The translations under genes and the position numbers were made by a program. Shown piece after piece: positions 31,322-38,725 of a stretch of 43,866 bases of DNA; position 1 is the first letter of the stretch; each line of letters begins with the position of its first letter. Source of the DNA: Rhodospirillaceae bacterium. GTDB taxonomy: Bacteria > Pseudomonadota > Alphaproteobacteria > MPNO01 > UBA2964. The notes below the pieces were generated by a model. That model was given only the letters and a program-made list of their open reading frames with translations. It did no database searches and was not told the origin of the DNA. The stretch lies in the NCBI GenBank assembly GCA_018660305.1, contig JABJKO010000098.1, positions 1 to 43,866 of the forward strand. Direction: 5' to 3'.

Positions 31322-32604
31322 GCCTAGACGCCGAAGACCTCGTTGTCCTGGCGGATGACAACCAGATAATACCGGCTGATATACTGGCGGCCATCCAGGC
31401 GGGCGACGCCTATCCGGAAACCACCGGCTTCAGCACGACTGTCGAGTTCATCGATTTCGAGAGCCATGGCAAGCCCTTTACGCAGGTATTGACGATCCTG
31501 CGACCCCATACGCCCCGCCTCCACAAGGGCAAGGAAATCCTCGTGGTCGCCGGCGAAGGCGGCAAGGATAACGGCAACGGCTTCATCGAAACCTACGAGA
31601 AAATATCCGGCATGGCGCCGTTTCTGGCGGCGCGCGGGGTCACGGTCGCCATCGTGCCCCGGCTCGGGCGTTGGAACTTCTTCGATGAAGGGGGCAGCTG
31701 GAAGGACATTCCGCTGGGCGAACGCATGCCGGTCTTTACCCGGCATCAGGCGGCCTACTGGTCACCGGGCGATTACACCAGCCATGCCTCCAAGGGTCAG
31801 GCGAGCGACACCGGGAGCGACACCTACCGTCTGCCGGTGGCGGGCACGGCGCTATACGACCACATGCTCGCCGCCACCCCGGACACCCTCGTCGAAGGCT
31901 ACCGGCAGGGGGCTCAGCGCGCGCTGGAGATCATCGGCAAACCGCGTGACGACATCATGATGCTCTATTGGGGGTTTTCCACCGGTGGGCCGTTTCTGTG
32001 GGCGCTCAACCGTTACCTGACCGCCGACGGCATGCTGGGCTGGGGCACGTCCAACAATCCCATGGCCTATCTTTACAGCCGGGCGGCGACCGGCCATCAC
32101 GACTGGCCTTATGAGGACTCATGCCTGCGGGTGCGTGAACGGGGCCGGCCGGATTTCCACTTCTATACCAGGCACATCTCCGACGAATTGCGCGAGGAGT
32201 GGTTCCAGGAATCCCTGCATGCCCCGAATTTCAAATCCATCGAAGACGCTTTCATGCATTACAACGTGGCGGCGCTGACCGAGCATTCCACACGGCTCTG
32301 GGAGTCCGGTTTTCTGCCCGAGGAAGACCGCAAAGGCGGGTTTGCCAAATTCATCGCCAAGATTCTCGAACCCTGTTTTCCCGCCGATGAACTCCGCCAT
32401 GTCGCGGTGTGGGAAATGAACGGCACGCTGGACCAGGTGATCCAGCCGGCCAAGGTCGACGCCGCCCGCCTTGTGACCGAACCCTATTGCAAACGATACC
32501 GCGTTACCCGCCTCGACGGTTATTATCACGATGTCCTGCATGATACCTGCAAGACCGTCGCCCGTATCTGGTTCAAGGCGATCGACAGCGGGCATTTCGA
32601 TTAA
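31318..32604 (+). CDS. putative alpha/beta hydrolase of unknown substrate
   Basis: I do not recognise a named family. The 428-residue protein starts at a GTG that overlaps the oxygenase stop. It has a nucleophile-elbow-like motif WGFSTGGPFLW (Ser221), a preceding strand (DDIMMLYWG), an early EILVVAGEGGKDNGNG loop that could form an oxyanion site, and a late histidine in DGYYHDVLHDT. There is no signal peptide or membrane segment. The GxSxGG elbow suggests an esterase or peptidase-like hydrolase. Tight coupling to the upstream dioxygenase suggests that the two act on the same compound or its product. Confidence 0.72.
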   Translation: MSLDAEDLVVLADDNQIIPADILAAIQAGDAYPETTGFSTTVEFIDFESHGKPFTQVLTILRPHTPRLHKGKEILVVAGEGGKDNGNGFIETYEKISGMAPFLAARGVTVAIVPRLGRWNFFDEGGSWKDIPLGERMPVFTRHQAAYWSPGDYTSHASKGQASDTGSDTYRLPVAGTALYDHMLAATPDTLVEGYRQGAQRALEIIGKPRDDIMMLYWGFSTGGPFLWALNRYLTADGMLGWGTSNNPMAYLYSRAATGHHDWPYEDSCLRVRERGRPDFHFYTRHISDELREEWFQESLHAPNFKSIEDAFMHYNVAALTEHSTRLWESGFLPEEDRKGGFAKFIAKILEPCFPADELRHVAVWEMNGTLDQVIQPAKVDAARLVTEPYCKRYRVTRLDGYYHDVLHDTCKTVARIWFKAIDSGHFD

Positions 32605-32609
32605 GCGCT

Positions 32610-32691
32610 CCAGCCCTCTCCCGCTCCCGGCCACCCACAGGATACTCGCCCATAAACAATTGGGGGGTGGCCGGGAGGGGGAGAGGGCTGG
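32610..32691. repeat. long palindromic repeat, copy A
   Basis: Left arm 32610-32636 and right arm 32665-32691 are inverted copies of 27 bp with a single mismatch, around a 28-nt loop. The arm sequence includes CCCTCTCCC and CGGCCACCC. The loop side holds CCACCCACAGGATACT, which reappears inverted in copy B. It is palindromic-repeat-like and non-coding, and might also help terminate the hydrolase transcript. Confidence 0.9.
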
Positions 32692-32726
32692 CACCGCCGA
32701 AAATACGTACTAACTGTCGGAATATT

Positions 32727-32750
32727 TTACACCTTTGGGATTACACCTTT
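32727..32750 (+). promoter_or_regulatory. direct repeats upstream of sigma-54 promoter (possible enhancer site)
   Basis: The exact 10-mer TTACACCTTT occurs at 32727-32736 and 32741-32750, 14 bp start to start. This is about 70-95 bp upstream of the predicted sigma-54 start point, the usual distance for an activator binding site. The cognate activator is unknown and the sequence is not an NtrC consensus. Confidence 0.5.
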
Positions 32751-32793
32751 TCTCCCACTCTCTAAGTCATTGATATTTAACAAAACCGATAGG

Positions 32794-32810
32794 TTGGCAC
32801 GGTTCTTGCA
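32794..32810 (+). promoter_or_regulatory. sigma-54 (RpoN) promoter
   Basis: TTGGCACGGTTCTTGCA matches the consensus TGGCACG-N4-TTGCW at every defined position. The -24 GG (32796-32797) and -12 GC (32808-32809) are exactly 10 bp apart. Transcription would start near 32820 and run rightward into the small ORF at 32856. It is the only full sigma-54 match I noticed in the window. Confidence 0.85.
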
Positions 32811-32811
32811 T

Positions 32812-32831
32812 ACGTTAATAATTGTTAACGT
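32812..32831. promoter_or_regulatory. inverted repeat at the predicted start site
   Basis: ACGTTAA (32812-32818) and TTAACGT (32825-32831) form a perfect 7-bp dyad with a 6-nt spacer, centred on the predicted sigma-54 start point. It could be a repressor operator; as RNA only part of it would be transcribed. Confidence 0.55.
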
Positions 32832-32855
32832 CGGGCCGGAAGTAGGAGTGGAAGC

Positions 32856-32945
32856 ATGCGAATTACCTGTACCTTTGCGGTCGTTGCGATGGCCACCTTT
32901 ATTCTGGTGGCCTCTGCGCCAACCGGCATGATGGTGCTGGGCTAG
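32856..32945 (+). CDS. 29-residue hydrophobic small protein under sigma-54 control
   Basis: The 29-codon frame begins MRITCTFAVVAMATF, continues ILVASAPTGMMVLG and ends at TAG. AGGAG lies 7 bp upstream of the ATG, one of the best ribosome binding sites in the window. The peptide has one arginine then a hydrophobic run ending ASA, so it could be a single-helix membrane peptide or a signal-peptide-like leader. No family is recognised. Support comes from the complete unit around it: sigma-54 promoter, ribosome binding site, stop and terminator. Alternatively the transcript acts as a small RNA and the frame is secondary. Confidence 0.6.
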   Translation: MRITCTFAVVAMATFILVASAPTGMMVLG

Positions 32946-32963
32946 GAAATTCGCGGGACAGAA

Positions 32964-32998
32964 ACGGACCGCCGAAAAAGCGCCCCCAGGCGGTCTGT
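32964..32998 (+). other. RNA hairpin downstream of the small ORF
   Basis: ACGGACCGCC (32964-32973) pairs with GGCGGTCTGT (32989-32998), ten pairs including one G-U, with a 15-nt purine- and C-rich loop. There is no T tract, so it is not a terminator itself. It lies between the small ORF and the terminator and could be part of a structured 3' UTR or small RNA. Confidence 0.6.
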
Positions 32999-33005
32999 AC
33001 AGGAG

Positions 33006-33041
33006 CGGCGACCCTTCCCCAAGGGTCGCCGTTTTCCTTTT
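33006..33041 (+). terminator. intrinsic terminator of the sigma-54 unit
   Basis: A perfect stem CGGCGACCCTT / AAGGGTCGCCG (33006-33016, 33021-33031) with a CCCC loop is followed by TTTTCCTTTT. It would end a transcript of roughly 220 nt starting at the sigma-54 promoter. Confidence 0.9.
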
Positions 33042-33053
33042 CTAGCCTCGGTG

Positions 33054-33123
33054 CCGGCCCTCTCCCCCACCCGACCACCCAGCGCCAGTATCCTGTGGGT
33101 GGTCGGGTGGGGGAGAGGACCGG
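33054..33123. repeat. long palindromic repeat, copy B (inverted relative to copy A)
   Basis: Arms 33054-33081 and 33096-33123 are 28-bp inverted copies with one mismatch and a 14-nt loop. Read on the minus strand it shares CCACCCACAGGATACT with copy A. The two copies differ at several arm positions, but the changes are matched on both arms (for example GGCC/GGCC against GACC/GGTC), so hairpin structure seems to be maintained. Confidence 0.9.
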
Positions 33124-33139
33124 TGCGCTTCTACAACAC

Positions 33140-34324
33140 CTATATCGGTTTACCGTCGCTGGTGGCCCAGGCTTCCTGCATGAAAATGTTCGACGGATCG
33201 TTCTCGTCGAGCACCTTGCGCGCCGCCTCCGGCCCGGCGATGGGCAGATTGCCGGCGTCCAGCACGCCGATCTGTTTGAGGGCCGATCCCTGATCCCAGT
33301 AGAGATGTTCGTGGCACACCTTGTCGCCGCGAAACTTCACGATGATCACGGTGGCGATCTCGACCTGTTTGCCGGTGGGCTCAATATTGGGGAAATAGCG
33401 GTCGATCACCGAATCATGGCTAAACTTGGTATAGCTTTCGACCACAAGACGGTCCGGCCCCAGAGTAAAGGAAATCCGCTCACGGCTCCGTCCCGCGCCG
33501 TTCTGATCGACAAAATGATATTTGTAGAAGCGCTTGAGCATGTCGTGCCCAACCCCGCCGGTGAGCGTCGGCGTATGGTTCACATAGGGTTCCTCGATCA
33601 TGGTCGCCATGGTGGCGTCCACATCGCGGGTGGTGAATTCATGGTAAGTATGCTCGGCGAACAGGGCCTCATAATCATAGTAGGGCCCGAGCACGCGGCG
33701 GATAAGCTCCAGCGTGCGGGTATGGGCCAGGCTGTCGGCGCGCTTATGGAAACCATCGCGCCCGGGGATCGAAAATCCCGGACCGCCTTCTTCCCAGCCG
33801 AATACCCGCGAGCCGTCCTTTCGCGTAAGGCTGTTTTGCAGGGCCTCGACGGCCGCTTGTGCGTCGGCGGCGCCTTTGGTACCGAACTGAGCGACAAACG
33901 GACAGGGCACGGCGTCCAGGATGGCCGGGTCCGCCGCCAGCTCCAGAGCGTCGAACACGATTACCGCCTGAAAACCGGCTGGCTCGGCGGCGCGGCAGGC
34001 GAGCACGCCCCCCGCCCCATGGCCCACCGCCGCGATGCCGCCCTCGGTCTCGGGAAACCCATCAAGGATCTCAGCAGCGGCGGCGATATCGGAAACGGAG
34101 AGATCGCCGGCCAGAGCAAGAACCGAATAGCCTTCCTCGCCGAACAGCCCGGCGCGGGATTTCATACCGGCATTGAGCCCTTCCTCGTCGGTCAGCAGCA
34201 GGATGCCCGGTCCCGACCCGCTGTGATGCAGGGCGCGAAAGCCCGCTACCGAGCCCCCCGGCAAATTAATATTTATCTCGGACCCCTTTGGCGCCCGGTA
34301 CCGTTCTGCCTTGGTTTCAGCCAT
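33140..34324 (-). CDS. degenerate dienelactone hydrolase fused to an NTF2/SnoaL-like domain
   Basis: The 394-residue protein has two parts. Residues about 10-215 follow the dienelactone hydrolase fold (GILLLTDEEGLNAG, AAVGHGAGGVLACRAA). The nucleophile motif GxCxGG reads GHGAGG with Gly103 in place of cysteine, and the segment usually containing the catalytic histidine (A-x-H-G-F) reads GGPGFSIPG, so DLH chemistry is unlikely. Residues about 230-375 resemble SnoaL/ester-cyclase NTF2 folds (ATMIEEPYVNHTP, VIIVKFRGDKVCHEHLYWDQ). The second domain may carry the activity. A good GGGGAG precedes the start. It is divergent from the oxygenase at 34472 with a 147-bp shared promoter region. Confidence 0.78.
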   Translation of the reverse strand: MAETKAERYRAPKGSEININLPGGSVAGFRALHHSGSGPGILLLTDEEGLNAGMKSRAGLFGEEGYSVLALAGDLSVSDIAAAAEILDGFPETEGGIAAVGHGAGGVLACRAAEPAGFQAVIVFDALELAADPAILDAVPCPFVAQFGTKGAADAQAAVEALQNSLTRKDGSRVFGWEEGGPGFSIPGRDGFHKRADSLAHTRTLELIRRVLGPYYDYEALFAEHTYHEFTTRDVDATMATMIEEPYVNHTPTLTGGVGHDMLKRFYKYHFVDQNGAGRSRERISFTLGPDRLVVESYTKFSHDSVIDRYFPNIEPTGKQVEIATVIIVKFRGDKVCHEHLYWDQGSALKQIGVLDAGNLPIAGPEAARKVLDENDPSNIFMQEAWATSDGKPI

Positions 34325-34471
34325 ATCCTGTCGCTCCCCTACCTGCCGTTAATAGAATTTCTTAACGCAGCCTACCCCCCAACGGTGATAGACTGAAGCC
34401 TCAAATACTTGTCCCAAAGGGCTGTTTCTGGTTTGATACGGCCATAGGAATCTGGTCTAGGAGAGTAAGGC

Positions 34472-35323
34472 ATGGTTGTCACCGTCACAAAACTTGGAGA
34501 GGCCTGCGGCGCGGAGATTTCCGGTGTCGATATGCGGGACGATCTATCGTCGGAAGACATCGCGACCATCTACCAGGCGTGGCTGGATCATCAGGTCATT
34601 GTGCTGCGTAACCAGCTGGATATCACGCCCGACCACCAGAAGAAATTCTGCAGCAATTTCGGCAAGATCGGTGAATACAACCGGCCCAAGGAACGCCAGC
34701 ATCCCAAATATGCCAGCGGCGAGATCATGCTGGTCTCAAATGTGCGGGTCGACGGCCAGGTAATCGGCGCCCATCCCGATGGCGAGATGATGTGGCACAC
34801 CGACACACCGTACTTACGGACCCCGCACAAGGCGACCACGCTCTATGGCGTCGAGGTTCCCAATATCGGCGGCGACACGCGGTTCTCCAACCAGTACATG
34901 GTCTATGACGCGCTCTCCGACGAGATCAAGACCAAGCTCGCCGGTCGACAGGCGATGAATTGCTACGAATTCGGCACCACGGTGAAAACATTCGAGAAAT
35001 ACGACCGCGACGCGGTGCCGCATCACCCGCACCCGATCTTCCGCAAACATCCCGAGACCGGCCGCACTGCCGTCTATGTCTGCCCGCTGATGACTGAGGA
35101 AATCATCGGCATGGACGAGGCCGAGGGCAAGGCGATCCTCGATGAGATTTATGCTCTGCAGCGTGAGGACCGGTTCGTCTATGCCCATAAATGGCAGGTG
35201 GGTGATTTCGTCATGTGGGACAATCGTTGCCTGCTCCACGCCCGCACCGATTTCCCGCCCGAACAGCGCCGCCTGCTGCGCCGGGTCACCATCGGTGACG
35301 AAGCGGAAGTGCTGGCGGCTTAA
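34472..35323 (+). CDS. TauD/TfdA-family Fe(II)/2-oxoglutarate dioxygenase
   Basis: The 283-residue protein has iron ligands His109 and Asp111 (MMWHTDTPY) and His256 (LLHARTDF), with EQRRLLRR near the C-terminus. It is clearly paralogous to the protein at 30476 along its whole length, especially in GDFVMWDNRCLLHARTDF. The start is a normal ATG after GGAGAGTAAGG. TauD-type enzymes hydroxylate sulfonates, phenoxyacetates, carnitine precursors and similar acids; this substrate is unknown. The stop overlaps the convergent MFS gene by 4 bp. Confidence 0.9.
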   Translation: MVVTVTKLGEACGAEISGVDMRDDLSSEDIATIYQAWLDHQVIVLRNQLDITPDHQKKFCSNFGKIGEYNRPKERQHPKYASGEIMLVSNVRVDGQVIGAHPDGEMMWHTDTPYLRTPHKATTLYGVEVPNIGGDTRFSNQYMVYDALSDEIKTKLAGRQAMNCYEFGTTVKTFEKYDRDAVPHHPHPIFRKHPETGRTAVYVCPLMTEEIIGMDEAEGKAILDEIYALQREDRFVYAHKWQVGDFVMWDNRCLLHARTDFPPEQRRLLRRVTIGDEAEVLAA

Positions 35324-36516
35324 TTTTTTCGCCCACCAACGAAAAGGATAGCAGCCAGCGCGGCCACGCTACCGGCGCCCATGGCGGCAATGGCGAGCGC
35401 CCAGCCCAACACGGTCCCGCCGCCCGCCGCATCCAGAACAATACCCACGCAAAGCGGGCCCACGACGCCGCCCATGAAGCCGATGGTCGCATGCATAGCC
35501 AGCGTCGCGCCCCGTGCGCCCGCTGCCGCGGACGCGACCGCACCAGCGGTAATAGCGCCTGAATCACCGGTCAGCAGCAATCCATAGATCAGGCTCAACG
35601 CCACCGCCAGACCGTAGGACAGGCCGGCCGAGGCGCCGATCACCAGGCTGAGGGCGATGGACGCGATCATCACCGCGACGATTAGCCGCCGCCGGCCAAA
35701 CCGCACCGCCATCTCATTGCCGATGATACTGGAGGGTACTCCCAGCAACGTCACCAGGGCGGCGATGAGAGTCGCATCGATACCGAACCCGCTGCCGGGA
35801 TGCAGCGCCAGGGCAAAGACCAAAAACGGCACGGCCCAGGTCCGAAACCCGAACAGCTCCCAGTTATGACCGCAATAGGCAAGGATATAGCTCATGGCCG
35901 GCCGGTTGCGCAGCACCGGGCGAAAATCGAGCAAATGGCGGTCCTCCACCGTCTCCCGGGCGGAGGACCAGGGCAGGATGACGAGGATCACCATGGCCGC
36001 CAGCGCCGCGCCCAGGGCGTTCACCCCGAACGCCCACCCCCAGCCAAAATCCGGCGTGATGGCCCCGGCGAATACATAGGATAAGGCGGCGCCTATCCCG
36101 AAGCTCGCCGTATAGAACGACACATAGCGGGACTGGCTCGGACCCTCGATGCGGTCGGACAGGGCCTTCAGCCCGGGCATATAGGTTCCGGCGAGGCCCA
36201 CACCCTGCAGCGCCCGAAACAGCAACGCCGTCCAGAAACCCTCCGCAAAAAAGGCATAGGCCAGCGATGCGCCGCCGCCAATCGCCAGCGACACCAGTAT
36301 GATCTTCTTGGGGTCGATCCGGTCGGTCAGGCTGGAGAGCACCGGCACCGCACCCACATAGCCGGCAAAATAAATCCCGCCGATCCAGCCTGCTTCGGTG
36401 TTGCTGAGATTCCAATCAGCGGCAAAGGTTGGAATCAGCGCCTGAAATGTGGAGAAGCTGAGCATGCCGAAAACCTCGGCAAGACACATGGCTATCACAA
36501 AGGGGAATATCGCCAT
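35320..36516 (-). CDS. MFS transporter
   Basis: About 398 residues with 12 predicted helices. The A-motif-like loop is YFAGYVGAVPVLSSLTDRIDPKKI near residue 50. ALFRALQGVGLAGTYMPGLKALSD-type sequence follows, and the second half repeats with RFGRRRLIVAVMIASIALS. The substrate cannot be assigned; its place beside the oxygenase suggests uptake or efflux of a related compound. The ATG at 36516 lies 1 bp after the upstream stop; an in-frame GTG at 36528 is an alternative start. Probably co-transcribed with the small membrane proteins upstream. Confidence 0.88.
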   Translation of the reverse strand: MAIFPFVIAMCLAEVFGMLSFSTFQALIPTFAADWNLSNTEAGWIGGIYFAGYVGAVPVLSSLTDRIDPKKIILVSLAIGGGASLAYAFFAEGFWTALLFRALQGVGLAGTYMPGLKALSDRIEGPSQSRYVSFYTASFGIGAALSYVFAGAITPDFGWGWAFGVNALGAALAAMVILVILPWSSARETVEDRHLLDFRPVLRNRPAMSYILAYCGHNWELFGFRTWAVPFLVFALALHPGSGFGIDATLIAALVTLLGVPSSIIGNEMAVRFGRRRLIVAVMIASIALSLVIGASAGLSYGLAVALSLIYGLLLTGDSGAITAGAVASAAAGARGATLAMHATIGFMGGVVGPLCVGIVLDAAGGGTVLGWALAIAAMGAGSVAALAAILFVGGRKN

Positions 36517-36517
36517 G

Positions 36518-36802
36518 CTAGTGCCCACCGGACTGAGGGGGGTGCCGCCCCAACCTGAGCCGCGCTCGCCATTCCCGTGCCTTTCCCTTGGTCGCGGTCA
36601 GGGCAGCGCGGAATTTCGGATAACGGCGACCCAACTTCATGATCAGCAGGCGCACGCGCGCCGACTCGCTCGCCAGCAGCAGGGAACCGATACACAGAAA
36701 CAGAATGCCCTGGAGAACGGGCAAAAACAGCCCGAGAATGCCGAAAAATATGAAGAGCCAACCCAACGTAAGAGTGACATAACGACGAATGGCGCGGCGC
36801 AT
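36518..36802 (-). CDS. small two-helix membrane protein, copy 1
   Basis: The 94-residue protein has a basic start (MRRAIRRY), two close hydrophobic helices (LGWLFIFFGILGLFLP and ILFLCIGSLLLAS) and a basic C-terminal tail containing LIMKLGRRYPKFRAAL. The G(W/L)-GLFLP pattern is common in small uncharacterised inner membrane proteins; I do not assign a named family. It is closely similar to the gene at 36915 and lies 1 bp from the MFS start. Confidence 0.75.
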   Translation of the reverse strand: MRRAIRRYVTLTLGWLFIFFGILGLFLPVLQGILFLCIGSLLLASESARVRLLIMKLGRRYPKFRAALTATKGKAREWRARLRLGRHPPQSGGH

Positions 36803-36914
36803 ATGGAAGCGTTATCCCGGTGCAAATGACGCACCGTAGGCTTAGACGCCGAATTGAACTGCGTAAAGCTCCAACAGCATATCCAGGCAGTACCAAAAAA
36901 GAAATTCGACAATC

Positions 36915-37190
36915 TTAGGATCGTAATGCGCCGAATGCACGGCGCAGGCGCTCCCGCCAGTCACACATTTTTGTTTTTGCCGCAATCAATGCTGTACGGA
37001 ACTTAGGGTACCGTCGGCCGAGCTTCATAATCAGCCACCGCATTCGGGCGGATTTTTTAGAGACTAGGAGAAACCCGACGCACAGAACCAGAATCGCGGG
37101 AAATGGGGGCAGAAACAAGCCCACTACACCGATAAGGATAAAACCCCAACCAAATATGAAAGTCAGGGAATGAAAGATTTTACGACGCAT
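36915..37190 (-). CDS. small two-helix membrane protein, copy 2
   Basis: The 91-residue paralogue of the neighbouring gene begins MRRKIFHSLTFIFGWGFILIG and contains the near-identical block LIMKLGRRYPKFRTALIAAKTK. The bases just upstream of each copy also match partly (GAAGCG then GTGCRAAT), so the duplication probably included the promoter region. Function unknown. Confidence 0.75.
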   Translation of the reverse strand: MRRKIFHSLTFIFGWGFILIGVVGLFLPPFPAILVLCVGFLLVSKKSARMRWLIMKLGRRYPKFRTALIAAKTKMCDWRERLRRAFGALRS

Positions 37191-37279
37191 GAAGCGGCAT
37201 CATCCTCGTGCGAAATTTAAACCGCACGCTTATCGAATCTCCCCGAGGAGATAAATATCATCGTCGCAGCGCGCGAAAT

Positions 37280-38692
37280 TCACACGTGGATTGGTTTGTT
37301 CCAGGCGGCCAGCGCGGCTTCCTTAACGGCCTCGTTGAGGGTGGGGTGGGCATGGCAGGTGCGCCCGATATCCTCGGCCGAGGCGGCGAACTCCATGGCG
37401 AGCGCCAGTTCGGCGATCATGGTGCCGGCATCGGGCCCGATAATATGGGCGCCCAGCATCTTGTCTGTTTTGGCGTCGGTGAGGATTTTGACAAAACCCG
37501 TACTGTCGACACCCGCGGCGCGGGCCCGTGAATTGGCAATGAACGGAAATTTGCCGGCACGATACTCGGTTCCGTCGTCTTTGAGCTGTTCTTCGGTCTT
37601 GCCAACCGACGCCGCCTCGGGCGCCGTATAGACCACTGCCGGGATGGCGTTGTAATCCATGTGCCCGGACTGTCCGGCCATCATTTCCACCGCGATCACC
37701 CCCTCATCCTCGGCCTTATGGGCCAGCATGGGTCCGGGGATGACATCGCCAATGGCATAGACCCCCGGCACGCTGGTCTGGAACTGCCCATCGATCTGGA
37801 TAAAGCCGCGATTATCCATGGCAACGCCCAGATCCTCGAGGCCCAGCCCCTGCGTATAGGGAAGCCGGCCAATGGCCACCAGCATGACATCACATTTGAG
37901 GTCTTCGGCCTCGCCACCCGCGGCCGCCTCCACCGTCAGAGAAACGCCGGCCTTGACCGCCTTGGCTTCGGTCACTTTGGTGCCGAGCCGGAATTTCATT
38001 CCCTGCTTCTGCAAGGTCTTGAACATTTCGTCGGCGACTTCGTTGTCCATGGTGGGCACGATACGGTCGAGAAACTCGATCACCGTCACCTCGGACCCCA
38101 GCCGGCGCCACACCGACGCCATTTCAAGCCCGATATAGCCACCGCCCACCACCACCAGATGGCGCGGTACTTTTCCGAGCGACAGGGCGCCGGTCGACGT
38201 CACGATGTTCTTTTCATCGATCTCGACCCCCGGCAGCGGTGTGGAATCGGAGCCAGTGGCGATCAGAATATTTTTCGTTTCGAGAGTTTGGCTGCCGCCA
38301 TCGGTTAAATCGACGGTGACTTCGCCAGCCGCGGTAATGCGCGCCGTACCGTGTATTTCCGCCACCTTGTTTTTCTTGAACAGGAAGGAGATGCCCTTGG
38401 TCAGACCGTCGACCACCTTGTCCTTGCGGCCCAGCATGGTCTTGAGATCGAGCTTCACGCCGCCGACGGTAACGCCGTGCTCGGCCAGGTGGTTCTTGGC
38501 CTCTTCGTATTTTTCCGAGGATTGCAGCAGGGCCTTCGACGGTATGCAGCCCACATTGAGACAGGTCCCGCCCAGCGTGCCGCGTTTATCGACGCAGGCG
38601 ACTTTCATGCCAAGCTGTGCGGCCCGGATGGCGGCCACATAACCACCCGGCCCGGCGCCGATGATGACAAGATCGAATTTTGTATCGGCCAT
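37280..38692 (-). CDS. lpdA: dihydrolipoyl dehydrogenase (E3)
   Basis: The 470-residue flavoprotein has the FAD-binding start FDLVIIGAGPGGYVAAIRAAQLG, the redox disulfide GGTCLNVGCIPSK, a second dinucleotide-binding GGGYIGLEMASVW and the C-terminal CHAHPTLNEAVKEAAL with the catalytic His-Glu pair. It reoxidises lipoamide on E2. The position after sucB makes it the dedicated E3 of 2-oxoglutarate dehydrogenase, though it may serve other complexes. Confidence 0.97.
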   Translation of the reverse strand: MADTKFDLVIIGAGPGGYVAAIRAAQLGMKVACVDKRGTLGGTCLNVGCIPSKALLQSSEKYEEAKNHLAEHGVTVGGVKLDLKTMLGRKDKVVDGLTKGISFLFKKNKVAEIHGTARITAAGEVTVDLTDGGSQTLETKNILIATGSDSTPLPGVEIDEKNIVTSTGALSLGKVPRHLVVVGGGYIGLEMASVWRRLGSEVTVIEFLDRIVPTMDNEVADEMFKTLQKQGMKFRLGTKVTEAKAVKAGVSLTVEAAAGGEAEDLKCDVMLVAIGRLPYTQGLGLEDLGVAMDNRGFIQIDGQFQTSVPGVYAIGDVIPGPMLAHKAEDEGVIAVEMMAGQSGHMDYNAIPAVVYTAPEAASVGKTEEQLKDDGTEYRAGKFPFIANSRARAAGVDSTGFVKILTDAKTDKMLGAHIIGPDAGTMIAELALAMEFAASAEDIGRTCHAHPTLNEAVKEAALAAWNKPIHV

Positions 38693-38725
38693 GGCAATGG
38701 CGTCCTTCTGTCTTAAACGGTCAGA

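Noticed and set aside
37237..37252. hairpin ATCTCC-CCGA-GGAGAT after lpdA as a terminator
   Set aside because: Only six base pairs and no T tract on the lpdA strand; too weak to call.
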